Program-made: the position numbers and the translations under genes | Part shown: piece by piece, positions 54,438 to 62,339 of the stretch | Layout: every line of letters begins with the position of its first letter | How positions within the stretch are numbered: position 1 is the first letter of the stretch | The notes under the pieces: generated by a model | The model's database searches: none | What the model saw: the letters and a program-made list of their open reading frames with translations, nothing else | Told to the model about the DNA's origin: nothing | Assembly: GCA_039888615.1 (NCBI GenBank) | Contig: JBDQQS010000002.1 | Direction: 5' to 3' (one strand) | DNA: 64,000 bases | Source: Flavimaribacter sp039888615 | GTDB lineage: Bacteria; Pseudomonadota; Alphaproteobacteria; Rhizobiales; Rhizobiaceae

Positions 54438-54474
54438 GGGGCCGGCTTGCGCCAGCAAAAAACATGTCGGCCCC
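54438..54474 (-). promoter_or_regulatory. Leader hairpin of rplM mRNA
   Basis: On the minus strand GGGGCCG (54474-54468) pairs with CGGCCCC (54444-54438), enclosing a 23-base loop with a small GC/GC inner stem. It lies in the roughly 105-base leader between the promoter and rplM. In E. coli L13 represses its own operon through the leader, so this may be the matching autogenous site here. Confidence 0.45.
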
Positions 54475-54498
54475 GCGAAGGACCGACATTGAGCGAGG

Positions 54499-54527
54499 CT
54501 TATAGGCCGTCGCATAGGCGCCGTCAA
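54499..54527 (-). promoter_or_regulatory. Housekeeping promoter of rplM-rpsI
   Basis: TTGACG (54527-54522), a 17-base spacer, then TATAAG (54504-54499) on the minus strand. This is a near-consensus sigma-70 promoter in the place expected for a ribosomal protein operon. Confidence 0.75.
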
Positions 54528-54615
54528 GCAGAAAGGTTTCGGATGTTTCGTAATTCATGCAATAGAATCAATATTTTAAAAAATAGGTATCATATTACCG
54601 TATGAGAATAGACTG

Positions 54616-55074
54616 TTATCCGGACGTTTTTGTCCGTTTTGGCGGGATCGAATAGGTGCCGGTCGCATGTGCGACGGTCAGCCCGTCGGAGCCGTTGCGG
54701 ATGTCGATGTCGAAGACCATGAGCGACTTGCCGAGTTTGAGAATGCGGCAGACGCCGTCGATAGGGCCGGGGTCGGCCTTGCGCATGAAGTTGATGTTGA
54801 TGTTGGTCGTCACCGACAGGGCGTCGGCGCCGGCATGGGTCAGCACGCAGACATATCCGCCGATATCGGCGAGCGTGAAAAGCGAAGGCCCCGATACCGT
54901 TCCGCCTGGCCTGATATGTCTGCCGCCGGCTTCCAGACGCACCTTGCATCCTCCCGGAAAGACATCGATAGCATGATAATCCGGCTCTTTTCCGTTCAGC
55001 TCCGGATACACCTCACGCAGAAATTCATTGACTTCCGCGGCGGTCATTTTCGGTTCGTATGCGATAGCGTTCAT
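54616..55074 (-). CDS. PaaI-type hotdog thioesterase
   Basis: 152 residues. The hotdog fold is marked by GGRHIRPGGTVSGPSLFTLADIGGYVCVLTHAG and NININFMRKADPGPIDGVCRIL, where the catalytic aspartate lies on the long helix (LADIG). It hydrolyses acyl-CoA thioesters. It starts 12 bases after the crotonase gene on the same strand, so the two may act on the same acyl-CoA. Such a thioesterase next to rplM is common in related genomes. Confidence 0.85.
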   Translation of the reverse strand: MNAIAYEPKMTAAEVNEFLREVYPELNGKEPDYHAIDVFPGGCKVRLEAGGRHIRPGGTVSGPSLFTLADIGGYVCVLTHAGADALSVTTNININFMRKADPGPIDGVCRILKLGKSLMVFDIDIRNGSDGLTVAHATGTYSIPPKRTKTSG

Positions 55075-55086
55075 TGGTTTCGCCGC

Positions 55087-55950
55087 CTATTTGCCGGGAT
55101 TGATCGGTCGGTTTTGTGTCCAGTCGAAGGTGCCGAGGTCGCGTTCTCTCGCCGCCTGTTTCCAGCCGAATTCCTCGGCGCGCGCCTTGAAGTTCAGTCC
55201 TTCCGGCGAATGCCGCGTGACGCCGTCAAACAGCGTGGCGAACATTTGCGTCTGGTGGAGCCCCATTGCTTCGATCGCCTGGTTGACCACCAGCTTCTGC
55301 ATCATGAGCTGGTTGACCGGCACGCCCGAAATGCGATCGGCAAGGGTGTCCACTGCGTCGTCGAGTTCGTCTTCCGGCACGGATTTCAGGATCAGCCCCA
55401 GGTCCTGCGCCTCCCGACCATCGATCTTGTCCCCCGTAAATAGCATGCGCTTGGCCTTCTCCGGTCCAAGCCGATAAACCCACATGGCGGTCGTGGGGCA
55501 TCCCCAGACCCGGGTCGGCATGTATCCGATCTGCGCGTTGTCGGCCATCACGATCATGTCGCAGCAAAGCGCAATATCGGAACCACCGGCCACGGCATAG
55601 CCGTGCACCTTGGCGATCACCGGCTTGTGCGAACGCCACAGAGACATGAAATGCTGCGTGTTGCGCATCATGAAAGCGTAGTCCTTCATGGGGTCCCATG
55701 GCATTTGTTGGGTCGCTTCGTTGCCTGAACCGCCTGTCGCCTGCGCATAATAGGCTAGATCGTAACCCGCGCAGAACGCCTTGCCTGCGCCGGACAGAAC
55801 GATCACATGAACGTCCGGATCGGAATTGGCGCGATCCACTGCGCGTTCGAGCTCTCCAGGCAATTCGTCGTCGATCGCATTCATTACTTCAGGACGGTTC
55901 AGCGTGATGCGCCCAACGCGCCCGTCCTTTTCGAACAGAACCTTGTTCAT
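55087..55950 (-). CDS. Enoyl-CoA hydratase/isomerase (crotonase) family protein
   Basis: 287 residues from the ATG at 55950, with GGGAGGA upstream; the frame stays open far beyond but has no ribosome site or family match there. ITLNRPEVMNAIDDEL, VLSGAGKAFCAGYDLAYYA and VHGYAVAGGSDIALCCDMIVM give the CoA site and oxyanion hole. The W-rich GCPTTAMWVYRLGP region and the long C-terminus (FKARAEEFGWKQAARERD) mark a distinct subfamily. Coupled to the PaaI thioesterase. Confidence 0.88.
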   Translation of the reverse strand: MNKVLFEKDGRVGRITLNRPEVMNAIDDELPGELERAVDRANSDPDVHVIVLSGAGKAFCAGYDLAYYAQATGGSGNEATQQMPWDPMKDYAFMMRNTQHFMSLWRSHKPVIAKVHGYAVAGGSDIALCCDMIVMADNAQIGYMPTRVWGCPTTAMWVYRLGPEKAKRMLFTGDKIDGREAQDLGLILKSVPEDELDDAVDTLADRISGVPVNQLMMQKLVVNQAIEAMGLHQTQMFATLFDGVTRHSPEGLNFKARAEEFGWKQAARERDLGTFDWTQNRPINPGK

Positions 55951-56113
55951 CCATTCCTCCCTAACGTTGACGTAAACGTAAAAACAAAACGCCGTTCTGC
56001 CAAGCCTTGAAAGCAGCGCCGTGAAAACCGGTCTCCCTGCTGTCACGACGGCGCAATTGCAGTATAAGAGTGTCTGAAACACCACTGCTACTCGCGAATG
56101 ACCGGAGGACGCC

Positions 56114-56935
56114 ATGGCACAGGCCGCAGCAAAGACCAATGATAACGACAAGGCGCTTGTCATCAGCCAACTTGCCAACGGCATCCTGAGACTGACCTTG
56201 AACAATCCGCCGGCAAACGCCTTGTCCATCGCCCTGATGCAGACGCTGCGCGACGAACTTGCGGCGGCGGAGGAGAATCGGGAGGTTAGCGTTGTCGTGA
56301 TCGCCGCCAGCGGCAAGCTGTTTTCCGCCGGGCATGATCTCAAGGAGATGACCGGGCATCGCGAGGACGCGGACCGGGGCAGGGCGTTCTTCGAGCAAAC
56401 CATGCGCATGTGTTCCGACCTGATGCTGCAGATCACGAATCTGCCGAAGCCGGTTATCGCGGAAGTCGACGGGCTGGCGACAGCCGCCGGTTGTCAGCTT
56501 GTCGCAACCTGCGATCTCGCCATATGCACCGATACGTCGACCTTCTGCACGCCAGGCGTCAATATCGGTCTCTTCTGTTCGACGCCGATGGTCGCAATTT
56601 CGCGCGCCGCGCACCGCAAGCAGGCCATGGAAATGCTACTCACCGGCGAGCCCGTCGACGCCTCCGCCGCCAAGGAATATGGGCTAGTGAACCGGGTCGT
56701 GCCCAAAGAGTATCTACGCACCGTTTCCGACAAATATGCTTCGGTGATCGCCTCGAAGTCGCCATTGACCCTGAAAATCGGCAAGGGCGCCTTTTATCAA
56801 CAGATGGATCGGCCGCTCGCCGAGGCATACGACTATGCGGCCTGGGTGATGACTGAAAACATGCTTGCCCGCGACGCCGAGGAAGGCATTAACGCTTTTC
56901 TGGAAAAGCGCGACCCTGAATGGACCGGCCGCTGA
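56114..56935 (+). CDS. Enoyl-CoA hydratase/isomerase (crotonase) family protein
   Basis: 273 residues. LRLTLNNPPANALSIALM, AASGKLFSAGHDLKEMTGHREDADRG and VDGLATAAGCQLVATCDLAICTD are typical of ECHDC3-like crotonases, in which GHDLKE replaces the ordinary GADI loop. Full-length with GGAGG before the ATG. It is divergent from the previous crotonase, sharing a 163-base promoter region, so the two may be co-regulated in acyl-CoA breakdown. Confidence 0.9.
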   Translation: MAQAAAKTNDNDKALVISQLANGILRLTLNNPPANALSIALMQTLRDELAAAEENREVSVVVIAASGKLFSAGHDLKEMTGHREDADRGRAFFEQTMRMCSDLMLQITNLPKPVIAEVDGLATAAGCQLVATCDLAICTDTSTFCTPGVNIGLFCSTPMVAISRAAHRKQAMEMLLTGEPVDASAAKEYGLVNRVVPKEYLRTVSDKYASVIASKSPLTLKIGKGAFYQQMDRPLAEAYDYAAWVMTENMLARDAEEGINAFLEKRDPEWTGR

Positions 56936-56960
56936 ACCACCAGGGTCGCCTGACCGCGCG

Positions 56961-57887
56961 TCAGCCGATCTCCACCACAACGATCTCCGGCGGCATGCCG
57001 AAGCGTACGGGCAGAATAGAGCAGCCGAGCCCGCCAGAGACTATCAGGTCTCGGGGCGTCGCCGGTCGTATATCGCTTACTCCAGGTCTTGTTTCAACGA
57101 TGTGCCCGTAGGCGTACCGGTTATGGTATCTGGACGGGACATAGGGTGAATAACCAAACAGGCGGATCTGGCCGCCATGGGTGTGGCCAGACAATGTCAG
57201 CGAAACGCGTAATGGCGCCTGAGGAAAAATATCCGGTTCATGCGCCATCAGGATGACAGGCGCGTCATCCGTCACCATGGCCAGGGTTGCGCTGAGATCG
57301 TCGACGCCGCTCCAGCGCGAGCGTCCGTAACGCGGCGTTAGCGCTACCTGATCGCCCAGTCCGGCGAGCCAGAAAGCCTGTCCGTCCTTTTCGATGCGCA
57401 CAGCGTGGTTTTCGTAGACCTGAACTCCGACGATTTCGAGCGCTGTCTGACTGACAATCGGCCCGTGGCCTCTCTGCTGCGCAGCTTCGTCTTCCCACCA
57501 GTCGTGATTGCCAAGAACCGCGTGAACGCCGAGCGGAGCGGAAAGTCCAGACAAGGCTTCAGACCATTCTTCGACGGAAACCTCTCCGGATATGCCTTTC
57601 TGCCCGGTGCAATAGTCGCCGAGCAGCAGCGTGATGTCCGGTGCAAGGGCGTTGGTTCGGTCGCAGATCGACCGGATGCGCTCAGGCGGCATCCAGGGAC
57701 GGCAGGCATGGATGTCGGCGAGCACGGCGATTCGCAGACGAAACCCTTTGGGCCAACGCGCCGGGGTAACGCTGTAAGTGCGGGTAACCAGACGGGAGGG
57801 TTCTCCCGCCACGGCGTAGGCGCCCAGCGACACGCCGCCGAGGACAGCGGCGCCAATGCCTTTCAGAAATGTCCTGCGAGTAAACAA
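56961..57887 (-). CDS. Metallophosphoesterase, exported by the Tat route
   Basis: 308 residues. The N-terminus TRRTFLKGIGAAVLGG is a twin-arginine signal with a hydrophobic core. The calcineurin-like fold has VLADIHAC (first metals), LLGDYCTG, AVLGNHDWWED, LMAHEPDIF and LSGHTHGGQIRLFG in order, all ligands intact. YkuE/YaeI-like members of this group are phosphodiesterases acting at the outer face of the membrane. It ends 26 bases from the convergent crotonase. Confidence 0.9.
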   Translation of the reverse strand: MFTRRTFLKGIGAAVLGGVSLGAYAVAGEPSRLVTRTYSVTPARWPKGFRLRIAVLADIHACRPWMPPERIRSICDRTNALAPDITLLLGDYCTGQKGISGEVSVEEWSEALSGLSAPLGVHAVLGNHDWWEDEAAQQRGHGPIVSQTALEIVGVQVYENHAVRIEKDGQAFWLAGLGDQVALTPRYGRSRWSGVDDLSATLAMVTDDAPVILMAHEPDIFPQAPLRVSLTLSGHTHGGQIRLFGYSPYVPSRYHNRYAYGHIVETRPGVSDIRPATPRDLIVSGGLGCSILPVRFGMPPEIVVVEIG

Positions 57888-57971
57888 TTGCGTTGCGCAT
57901 CGAGTTCATTGGTGCGGGGGTCGACCCGCTTACGGGTCGGCTCAAGCCTCGATGGAACACAAGTGTGGCGT

Positions 57972-58280
57972 TTAAAAGTCGCCGGTCCGGCTGTTATCGG
58001 TGCAAACCCGAACCGGGCAGCGTTTGCGATCCTGAGACGGCACATAGGATGGTTTGGCGTACTGATCGTAACCGCAATGGCCCGAGTGAAACGCATAGGT
58101 GTCATAGAGCGTCAGAGCCGGAATGCGCGGCGAGGGGTAGCGCAACACCGCCGCGCCCTCGGATTTCAGTATTTCCTGAATACGTGCGCAACTCAGTCTC
58201 GTCGCATCGTAGCGGCTGAGCGCATGAGCCGGCATTGCAATAGTGGCGGCGCAAATGGCCAATACGACAGTTCTTTTCAA
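57972..58280 (-). CDS. Small secreted four-cysteine protein (tandem copy 1)
   Basis: 102 residues from a TTG at 58280 that has AGGAG seven bases upstream. The signal peptide (LAICAATIAMPAHA) is followed by an 80-residue mature domain: YDATRLSCARIQEI, EGAAVLRYPSPR, LYDTYAFHSGHCGYDQYAKPSYVPSQD and RCPVRVC. Four cysteines and most aromatic residues match the two copies upstream. Probably a periplasmic or secreted disulfide-bonded domain. I recognise no named family. Confidence 0.75.
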   Translation of the reverse strand: MKRTVVLAICAATIAMPAHALSRYDATRLSCARIQEILKSEGAAVLRYPSPRIPALTLYDTYAFHSGHCGYDQYAKPSYVPSQDRKRCPVRVCTDNSRTGDF

Positions 58281-58519
58281 CGCCAATCTCCTATATCAAC
58301 TGCACAGCAGTACTCGTTGATCGCAAACAGCAAACACTGTTGCAAGGTAAACTATAAACAAATATCTGCCTTGTGTGCCAATCATCGCCAACGCTTGGTC
58401 TTGTCATCCTGCAAGGTGGGCAAGCGTCAACGTCGGAACACTAGCGTGCAGCTCGGCGCTGGAATGTGGGTTTCACCACACGGTCTGGCGCATCGCACCG
58501 TCGCCAAAGACCGTAATTA

Positions 58520-58822
58520 TCAGTAGTCCGAGGCTTGATCGGCGCAAACCCTGACGCGACAGCGTTTCTTGTCCTGCGAGGGAACCCAGGACGGCTTTGC
58601 GAACTGGCCGTATTCGCATTGCCCCGAATCCGCGGCGTAGGTTTCGTAAAGCGTCAGTTTGTAGTCTCGCGGCGAAGGGTAGCGCAGCACGACCGAGCCT
58701 TCCAGTTTCACTATCGCCTGAATTTTGATGCAGGTGTGAGAGGTGGCGTCGTAACGACTGATTGCGTTCGCAGGTAAGGTCGTGGCGACAACCATCAATG
58801 TCAGGAGTACAACTTTTCTCAC
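58520..58822 (-). CDS. Small secreted four-cysteine protein (tandem copy 2)
   Basis: 100 residues, GTG start at 58822. Signal peptide to TLPANA, then YDATSHTCIKIQAI, EGSVVLRYPSPRD, LYETYAADSGQCEYGQFAKPSWVPSQD and RCRVRVC. All four cysteines align with copies 1 and 3. About 240 bases separate it from copy 1 and 98 from copy 3, so each may be transcribed alone or with its neighbour. Confidence 0.75.
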   Translation of the reverse strand: MRKVVLLTLMVVATTLPANAISRYDATSHTCIKIQAIVKLEGSVVLRYPSPRDYKLTLYETYAADSGQCEYGQFAKPSWVPSQDKKRCRVRVCADQASDY

Positions 58823-58920
58823 GATAAGGGGTCCTCAGCGCGTCGGAATGCGCACCTTCTAACCGTATGTGTTGAAGGATGAAAAGACAACTTGTTATCT
58901 ATCGCGTCGCCTGAAGCGCA

Positions 58921-59223
58921 TCAACGGGAGATCGACTGATCCTTGCAGATCCGCGCGCGGCATTTCGGGTTGTCCTTGGTCGGCACGAAATAGGGTTTCG
59001 CGTATTGGCCATAACCGCAATAACCCGAATTCTTGGCGTAGACGTCATAGAGCGGTATGGATGGTTTGTGCGGATTTCTGTAATGCAGCACTGCGGCGCC
59101 TTCCTGTTGCAGTATCGCCTGGGTTCGCGCGCAGGTCAGGTTCGTTGTATTGTAATTGTTGATAGCATTTGCGGGCATGGCGTAAATCACCGCGCACATT
59201 GCAATGGCCGTCAATTTCCTCAC
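58921..59223 (-). CDS. Small secreted four-cysteine protein (tandem copy 3)
   Basis: 100 residues from a GTG at 59223 with GAGGAG upstream; a longer frame to 59301 lacks a signal peptide start. Signal peptide to AMPANA, then YNTTNLTCARTQAI, EGAAVLHYRNPHK, LYDVYAKNSGYCGYGQYAKPYFVPTKD and KCRARIC. It is the first of the three on the minus strand and the most diverged in the middle loop. Confidence 0.75.
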   Translation of the reverse strand: MRKLTAIAMCAVIYAMPANAINNYNTTNLTCARTQAILQQEGAAVLHYRNPHKPSIPLYDVYAKNSGYCGYGQYAKPYFVPTKDNPKCRARICKDQSISR

Positions 59224-59407
59224 CTTCGATCTCCTCTTTTCAACCGTTTGAACCGGCGTCGGTCGAAAGGCGACGACGCCAGGCTGAAACAACTGCAACA
59301 CATCGCCTGTTGAGCGCTACATTATATGCTGTTAAGGCAGTGCGCCACACGAAGTTAGGCTGCAGCGCTCCGCCAAAAGTCAAGTATACGTTACCCGAGA
59401 GTTTGAA

Positions 59408-59950
59408 ATGGATCACGATACCTATCCGGAATCCTATATTTCCCGGATACTGCGTTCCGTAAAGACGATCGCCATGATCGGCGCGTCCGGCCGCGATGTG
59501 CGACCCAGCAACATCGTCATGAAATATCTGCTCGCGAAGGGGTATGACGTTTATCCGGTCAATCCCGGCCTGGCGGGAAAGCAGGTCATGGGCCGCGAGG
59601 TTTATGGCTCGCTCGCGGACATTCCGGTTCATATCGATATGGTGGATGTGTTTCGCGGATCCGACGCCGTGCCGGGTATCGTCGATGAAATCCTTGCGCT
59701 GGACGATCGGCCGGATGTGCTTTGGACCCAATTGACTGTGCGCAACGACGATGCGGCCCGCAAGGCCGAGGCGGCGGGCATAAAGGTCGTAATGGATCGG
59801 TGTCCCAAAATCGAATATGGCCGGCACTCCGGCGAGATCAAATGGAATGGCGTCAACAGTCGGATGATTTCGTCGAAAAAGCCCGTAATGCAAAAAGGCT
59901 ACCAGGCGCTCGGCATTCGCCCGCAGCTCGATCGCGCACAGGGCGACTGA
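59408..59950 (+). CDS. CoA-binding domain protein
   Basis: 180 residues. A Rossmann CoA-binding fold: TIAMIGASGRDVRPSNIVMKYLLAKGYDVYPVNPG and GREVYGSLADIP match the succinyl-CoA synthetase alpha-like CoA-binding family (YccU type). LWTQLTVRNDDAARKAEAAG and VMDRCPKIE follow. The biochemical role of this family is not settled. It lies 61 bases upstream of metY and is likely in the same operon, which hints at a link to methionine or acyl metabolism. Confidence 0.9.
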   Translation: MDHDTYPESYISRILRSVKTIAMIGASGRDVRPSNIVMKYLLAKGYDVYPVNPGLAGKQVMGREVYGSLADIPVHIDMVDVFRGSDAVPGIVDEILALDDRPDVLWTQLTVRNDDAARKAEAAGIKVVMDRCPKIEYGRHSGEIKWNGVNSRMISSKKPVMQKGYQALGIRPQLDRAQGD

Positions 59951-60011
59951 GACGCCGCCGGGTCTGGCGCGACACATTGAAAACAGGACCACCAACCAGC
60001 AGGAGAAATTC

Positions 60012-61295
60012 ATGCCCAGCAATGAACCCGGTTTCAGCACACTCGCAATACACGCCGGCGCCCAGCCGGATCCCACCACGGGAGCGCGCGCGACCCCGAT
60101 CTACCAGACGACGAGTTTCGTATTCGAGGACGCCGAACACGCAGCGTCGCTCTTTGGACTGAAGGCGTTCGGAAACATCTACACCCGCATCATGAATCCG
60201 ACCCAGGCGGTTCTTGAGGAGCGCATTGCCGCGCTGGAAGGCGGCACTGCGGCGCTTGCGGTCGCCTCCGGCCATGCGGCGCAAATGATCGTGTTCCATA
60301 CCATTATGCGGCCAGGCGACAATTTCATTTCGGCCAACAAGCTCTACGGCGGTTCGATCAACCAGTTCGGCCACGCCTTCAAGAATTTCGACTGGCATGT
60401 CCGCTGGGTCGATCCGACAAATCCTGACGAGATCGAGCAGCAAATCGACGACAGGACGCGCGCCATCTTCATCGAGAGCCTGGCCAACCCCGGCGGAACC
60501 TTTGTGGATATCAAGGCGATCGCAGATATCGCGCACAAGCATGGCTTGCCGCTAATCGTCGACAACACAATGGCGAGCCCGTATCTTCTGCGTCCCATCG
60601 AGCACGGCGCTGATGTCGTGGTGCATTCCATGACCAAATTCATCGGCGGCCATGGCAATTCCATGGGCGGCGTCATTGTCGATGGCGGAACCTTCAACTG
60701 GTCAGAATCAGGCAAATATCCGATGCTGTCAGAGCCGCGGCCCGAATATGGCGGCATGGTTCTGCACGAAACATTCGGGAACTTCGGATTCGCCATCGCC
60801 TGTCGAGTGCTTGGCCTGCGCGATCTTGGTCCGGCGCTGTCGCCGTTCAACGCTTTCATGCTCCTCACGGGCGTCGAAACGCTTCCACTGCGGATGCAGA
60901 AACATTGCGACAACGCCCTGGAGGTGGCCACATGGCTGAAAGGTCACGACAAGGTTTCGTGGGTTTCATATTCAGGTCTCGAAGACGACCCCAACCATGC
61001 CCTGATGAAGAAATACTCGCCCAAGGGGGCGGGAGCCGTCTTCACCTTTGGCCTGAAGGGCGGCTTCGACGCAGGCGTCACTTTCGTCGAATCGCTGGAG
61101 GTGTTCTCGCATCTCGCCAATATCGGCGACACGCGATCGCTGGTCATCCACCCGGCGTCGACGACCCATCGCCAGCTTTCGCCCGAGCAGCAGGTCGCGG
61201 CCGGCGCCGGTCCGGACGTCGTTCGCCTGTCTATCGGCATCGAGGATGCGGCGGACATCATCGGAGATCTCCAACAGGCGCTGGCGGCTGTTTGA
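60012..61295 (+). CDS. metY: O-acetylhomoserine aminocarboxypropyltransferase (sulfhydrylase)
   Basis: 427 residues, the usual length for MetY. It makes homocysteine from O-acetylhomoserine and sulfide. FSTLAIHAGAQPDPTTGARATPIYQTTSF is the signature start; YTRIMNPTQAVLEERIAALEGG and VHSMTKFIGGHGNSMGG (PLP lysine) follow. AGGAG precedes the ATG. With metC in the same window the cell has both transsulfuration and direct sulfhydrylation routes, and cysE supplies the cysteine branch. Confidence 0.94.
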   Translation: MPSNEPGFSTLAIHAGAQPDPTTGARATPIYQTTSFVFEDAEHAASLFGLKAFGNIYTRIMNPTQAVLEERIAALEGGTAALAVASGHAAQMIVFHTIMRPGDNFISANKLYGGSINQFGHAFKNFDWHVRWVDPTNPDEIEQQIDDRTRAIFIESLANPGGTFVDIKAIADIAHKHGLPLIVDNTMASPYLLRPIEHGADVVVHSMTKFIGGHGNSMGGVIVDGGTFNWSESGKYPMLSEPRPEYGGMVLHETFGNFGFAIACRVLGLRDLGPALSPFNAFMLLTGVETLPLRMQKHCDNALEVATWLKGHDKVSWVSYSGLEDDPNHALMKKYSPKGAGAVFTFGLKGGFDAGVTFVESLEVFSHLANIGDTRSLVIHPASTTHRQLSPEQQVAAGAGPDVVRLSIGIEDAADIIGDLQQALAAV

Positions 61296-61353
61296 TTGGA
61301 TCGGCGCGCGGAGGCTTCTGGCCGCCGCGCATAAAATCCCGAAAGCGCCATCT

Positions 61354-61383
61354 CTTGAATGCGCATAGGATGGCGTCCTATGT
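61354..61383 (+). promoter_or_regulatory. Heat-shock-type promoter upstream of clpP with overlapping inverted repeat
   Basis: CTTGAA at 61354-61359, 17 bases, then CCTATGT at 61377-61383 resembles alphaproteobacterial RpoH promoters (CTTG and CYTATNT). A perfect inverted repeat CATAGGA/TCCTATG (61364-61370 and 61376-61382, five-base gap) covers the spacer and the -10. The same bases could also be read as a sigma-70 promoter (TTGAAT, 17, CTATGT). It lies about 70 bases upstream of clpP. Confidence 0.5.
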
Positions 61384-61451
61384 AAGCCAGGAAAGACACT
61401 CAATGATTCTCCGCCATGGTCCACACGCGGAGCAGCAGAAAAGGCAAATTC

Positions 61452-62084
61452 ATGTCAAATCCGGTCGAGACTGCACTCAATCTGGTGCCGATGGTGGTCG
61501 AGCAGACGAATCGAGGCGAACGGGCTTTCGATATCTTCTCCCGGCTGCTGAAGGAAAGAATCATCTTCATCACCGGACCGGTCGAGGACGGGATGGCGAC
61601 GCTGGTCTGCGCACAACTGCTCTTCCTGGAAGCGGAAAATCCCAAGAAGGAAATTGCGCTTTACATCAATTCGCCTGGCGGCGTTGTGACGTCGGGCATG
61701 GCGATCTACGACACGATGCAGTTCATCAAGCCGGCCGTCTCAACGCTCTGCATTGGCCAGGCCGCATCAATGGGCTCGCTCCTTCTTTGCGCAGGCCACA
61801 AGGATATGCGGTTCGCCACGCCGAACGCCCGTATCATGGTTCACCAGCCTTCCGGCGGCTTCCAGGGGCAGGCGTCCGACATCGAGCGTCACGCTCAGGA
61901 CATCATCAAACTGAAGCGCCGGCTGAACGAAATTTACGTGCAGCACACGGGTCAGGATTACGGAACGATCGAGAACACGCTCGACCGCGATCATTTCATG
62001 ACATCGGACGAGGCGAAGGATTTCGGTCTGATCGATCGCGTGATTTCCAGCCGCGAGGCTGTGGAAGGCGACGATAAGGCTTGA
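61452..62084 (+). CDS. clpP: ATP-dependent Clp protease proteolytic subunit
   Basis: 210 residues from the ATG at 61452 (MSNPVETALNLVPMVVEQ). Catalytic serine S106 in GQAASMGSLLL, H131 in MVHQPSGGFQGQA, and the aspartate in LDRDHFMTSDEAKDFGLIDRV. It forms the double-ring peptidase chamber used by ClpX and ClpA. It is followed after 255 bases by clpX, so the pair has room for a separate clpX promoter. Confidence 0.97.
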   Translation: MSNPVETALNLVPMVVEQTNRGERAFDIFSRLLKERIIFITGPVEDGMATLVCAQLLFLEAENPKKEIALYINSPGGVVTSGMAIYDTMQFIKPAVSTLCIGQAASMGSLLLCAGHKDMRFATPNARIMVHQPSGGFQGQASDIERHAQDIIKLKRRLNEIYVQHTGQDYGTIENTLDRDHFMTSDEAKDFGLIDRVISSREAVEGDDKA

Positions 62085-62339
62085 CGCGGGCCGCCGTTTT
62101 TGACGGAACTGCGACAAATCTACAACAAAATTTCGCATTAGGGACTGGTGCGGCAGGTGTAGCGCATTAAAATGAGGTGTTAAGGGTATGTTCAAGGATA
62201 TGCGAATAGCCTCCGGTGTTAGACTTTCGCTGTCGACGTTGCTCTAATTGAATTTGGCGAAGAGCATGACCGGCGCCGACCGGCCAGTCCGGTCAAATAC
62301 TGATGCGACGCAGAGTCGGGTCATGAGAAGGAATAAAAC

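Noticed and set aside
55951..56436. Open extension upstream of the minus-strand crotonase
   Set aside because: It overlaps the divergent crotonase gene on the other strand, has no ribosome site, and a good GGGAGGA site supports the start at 55950.
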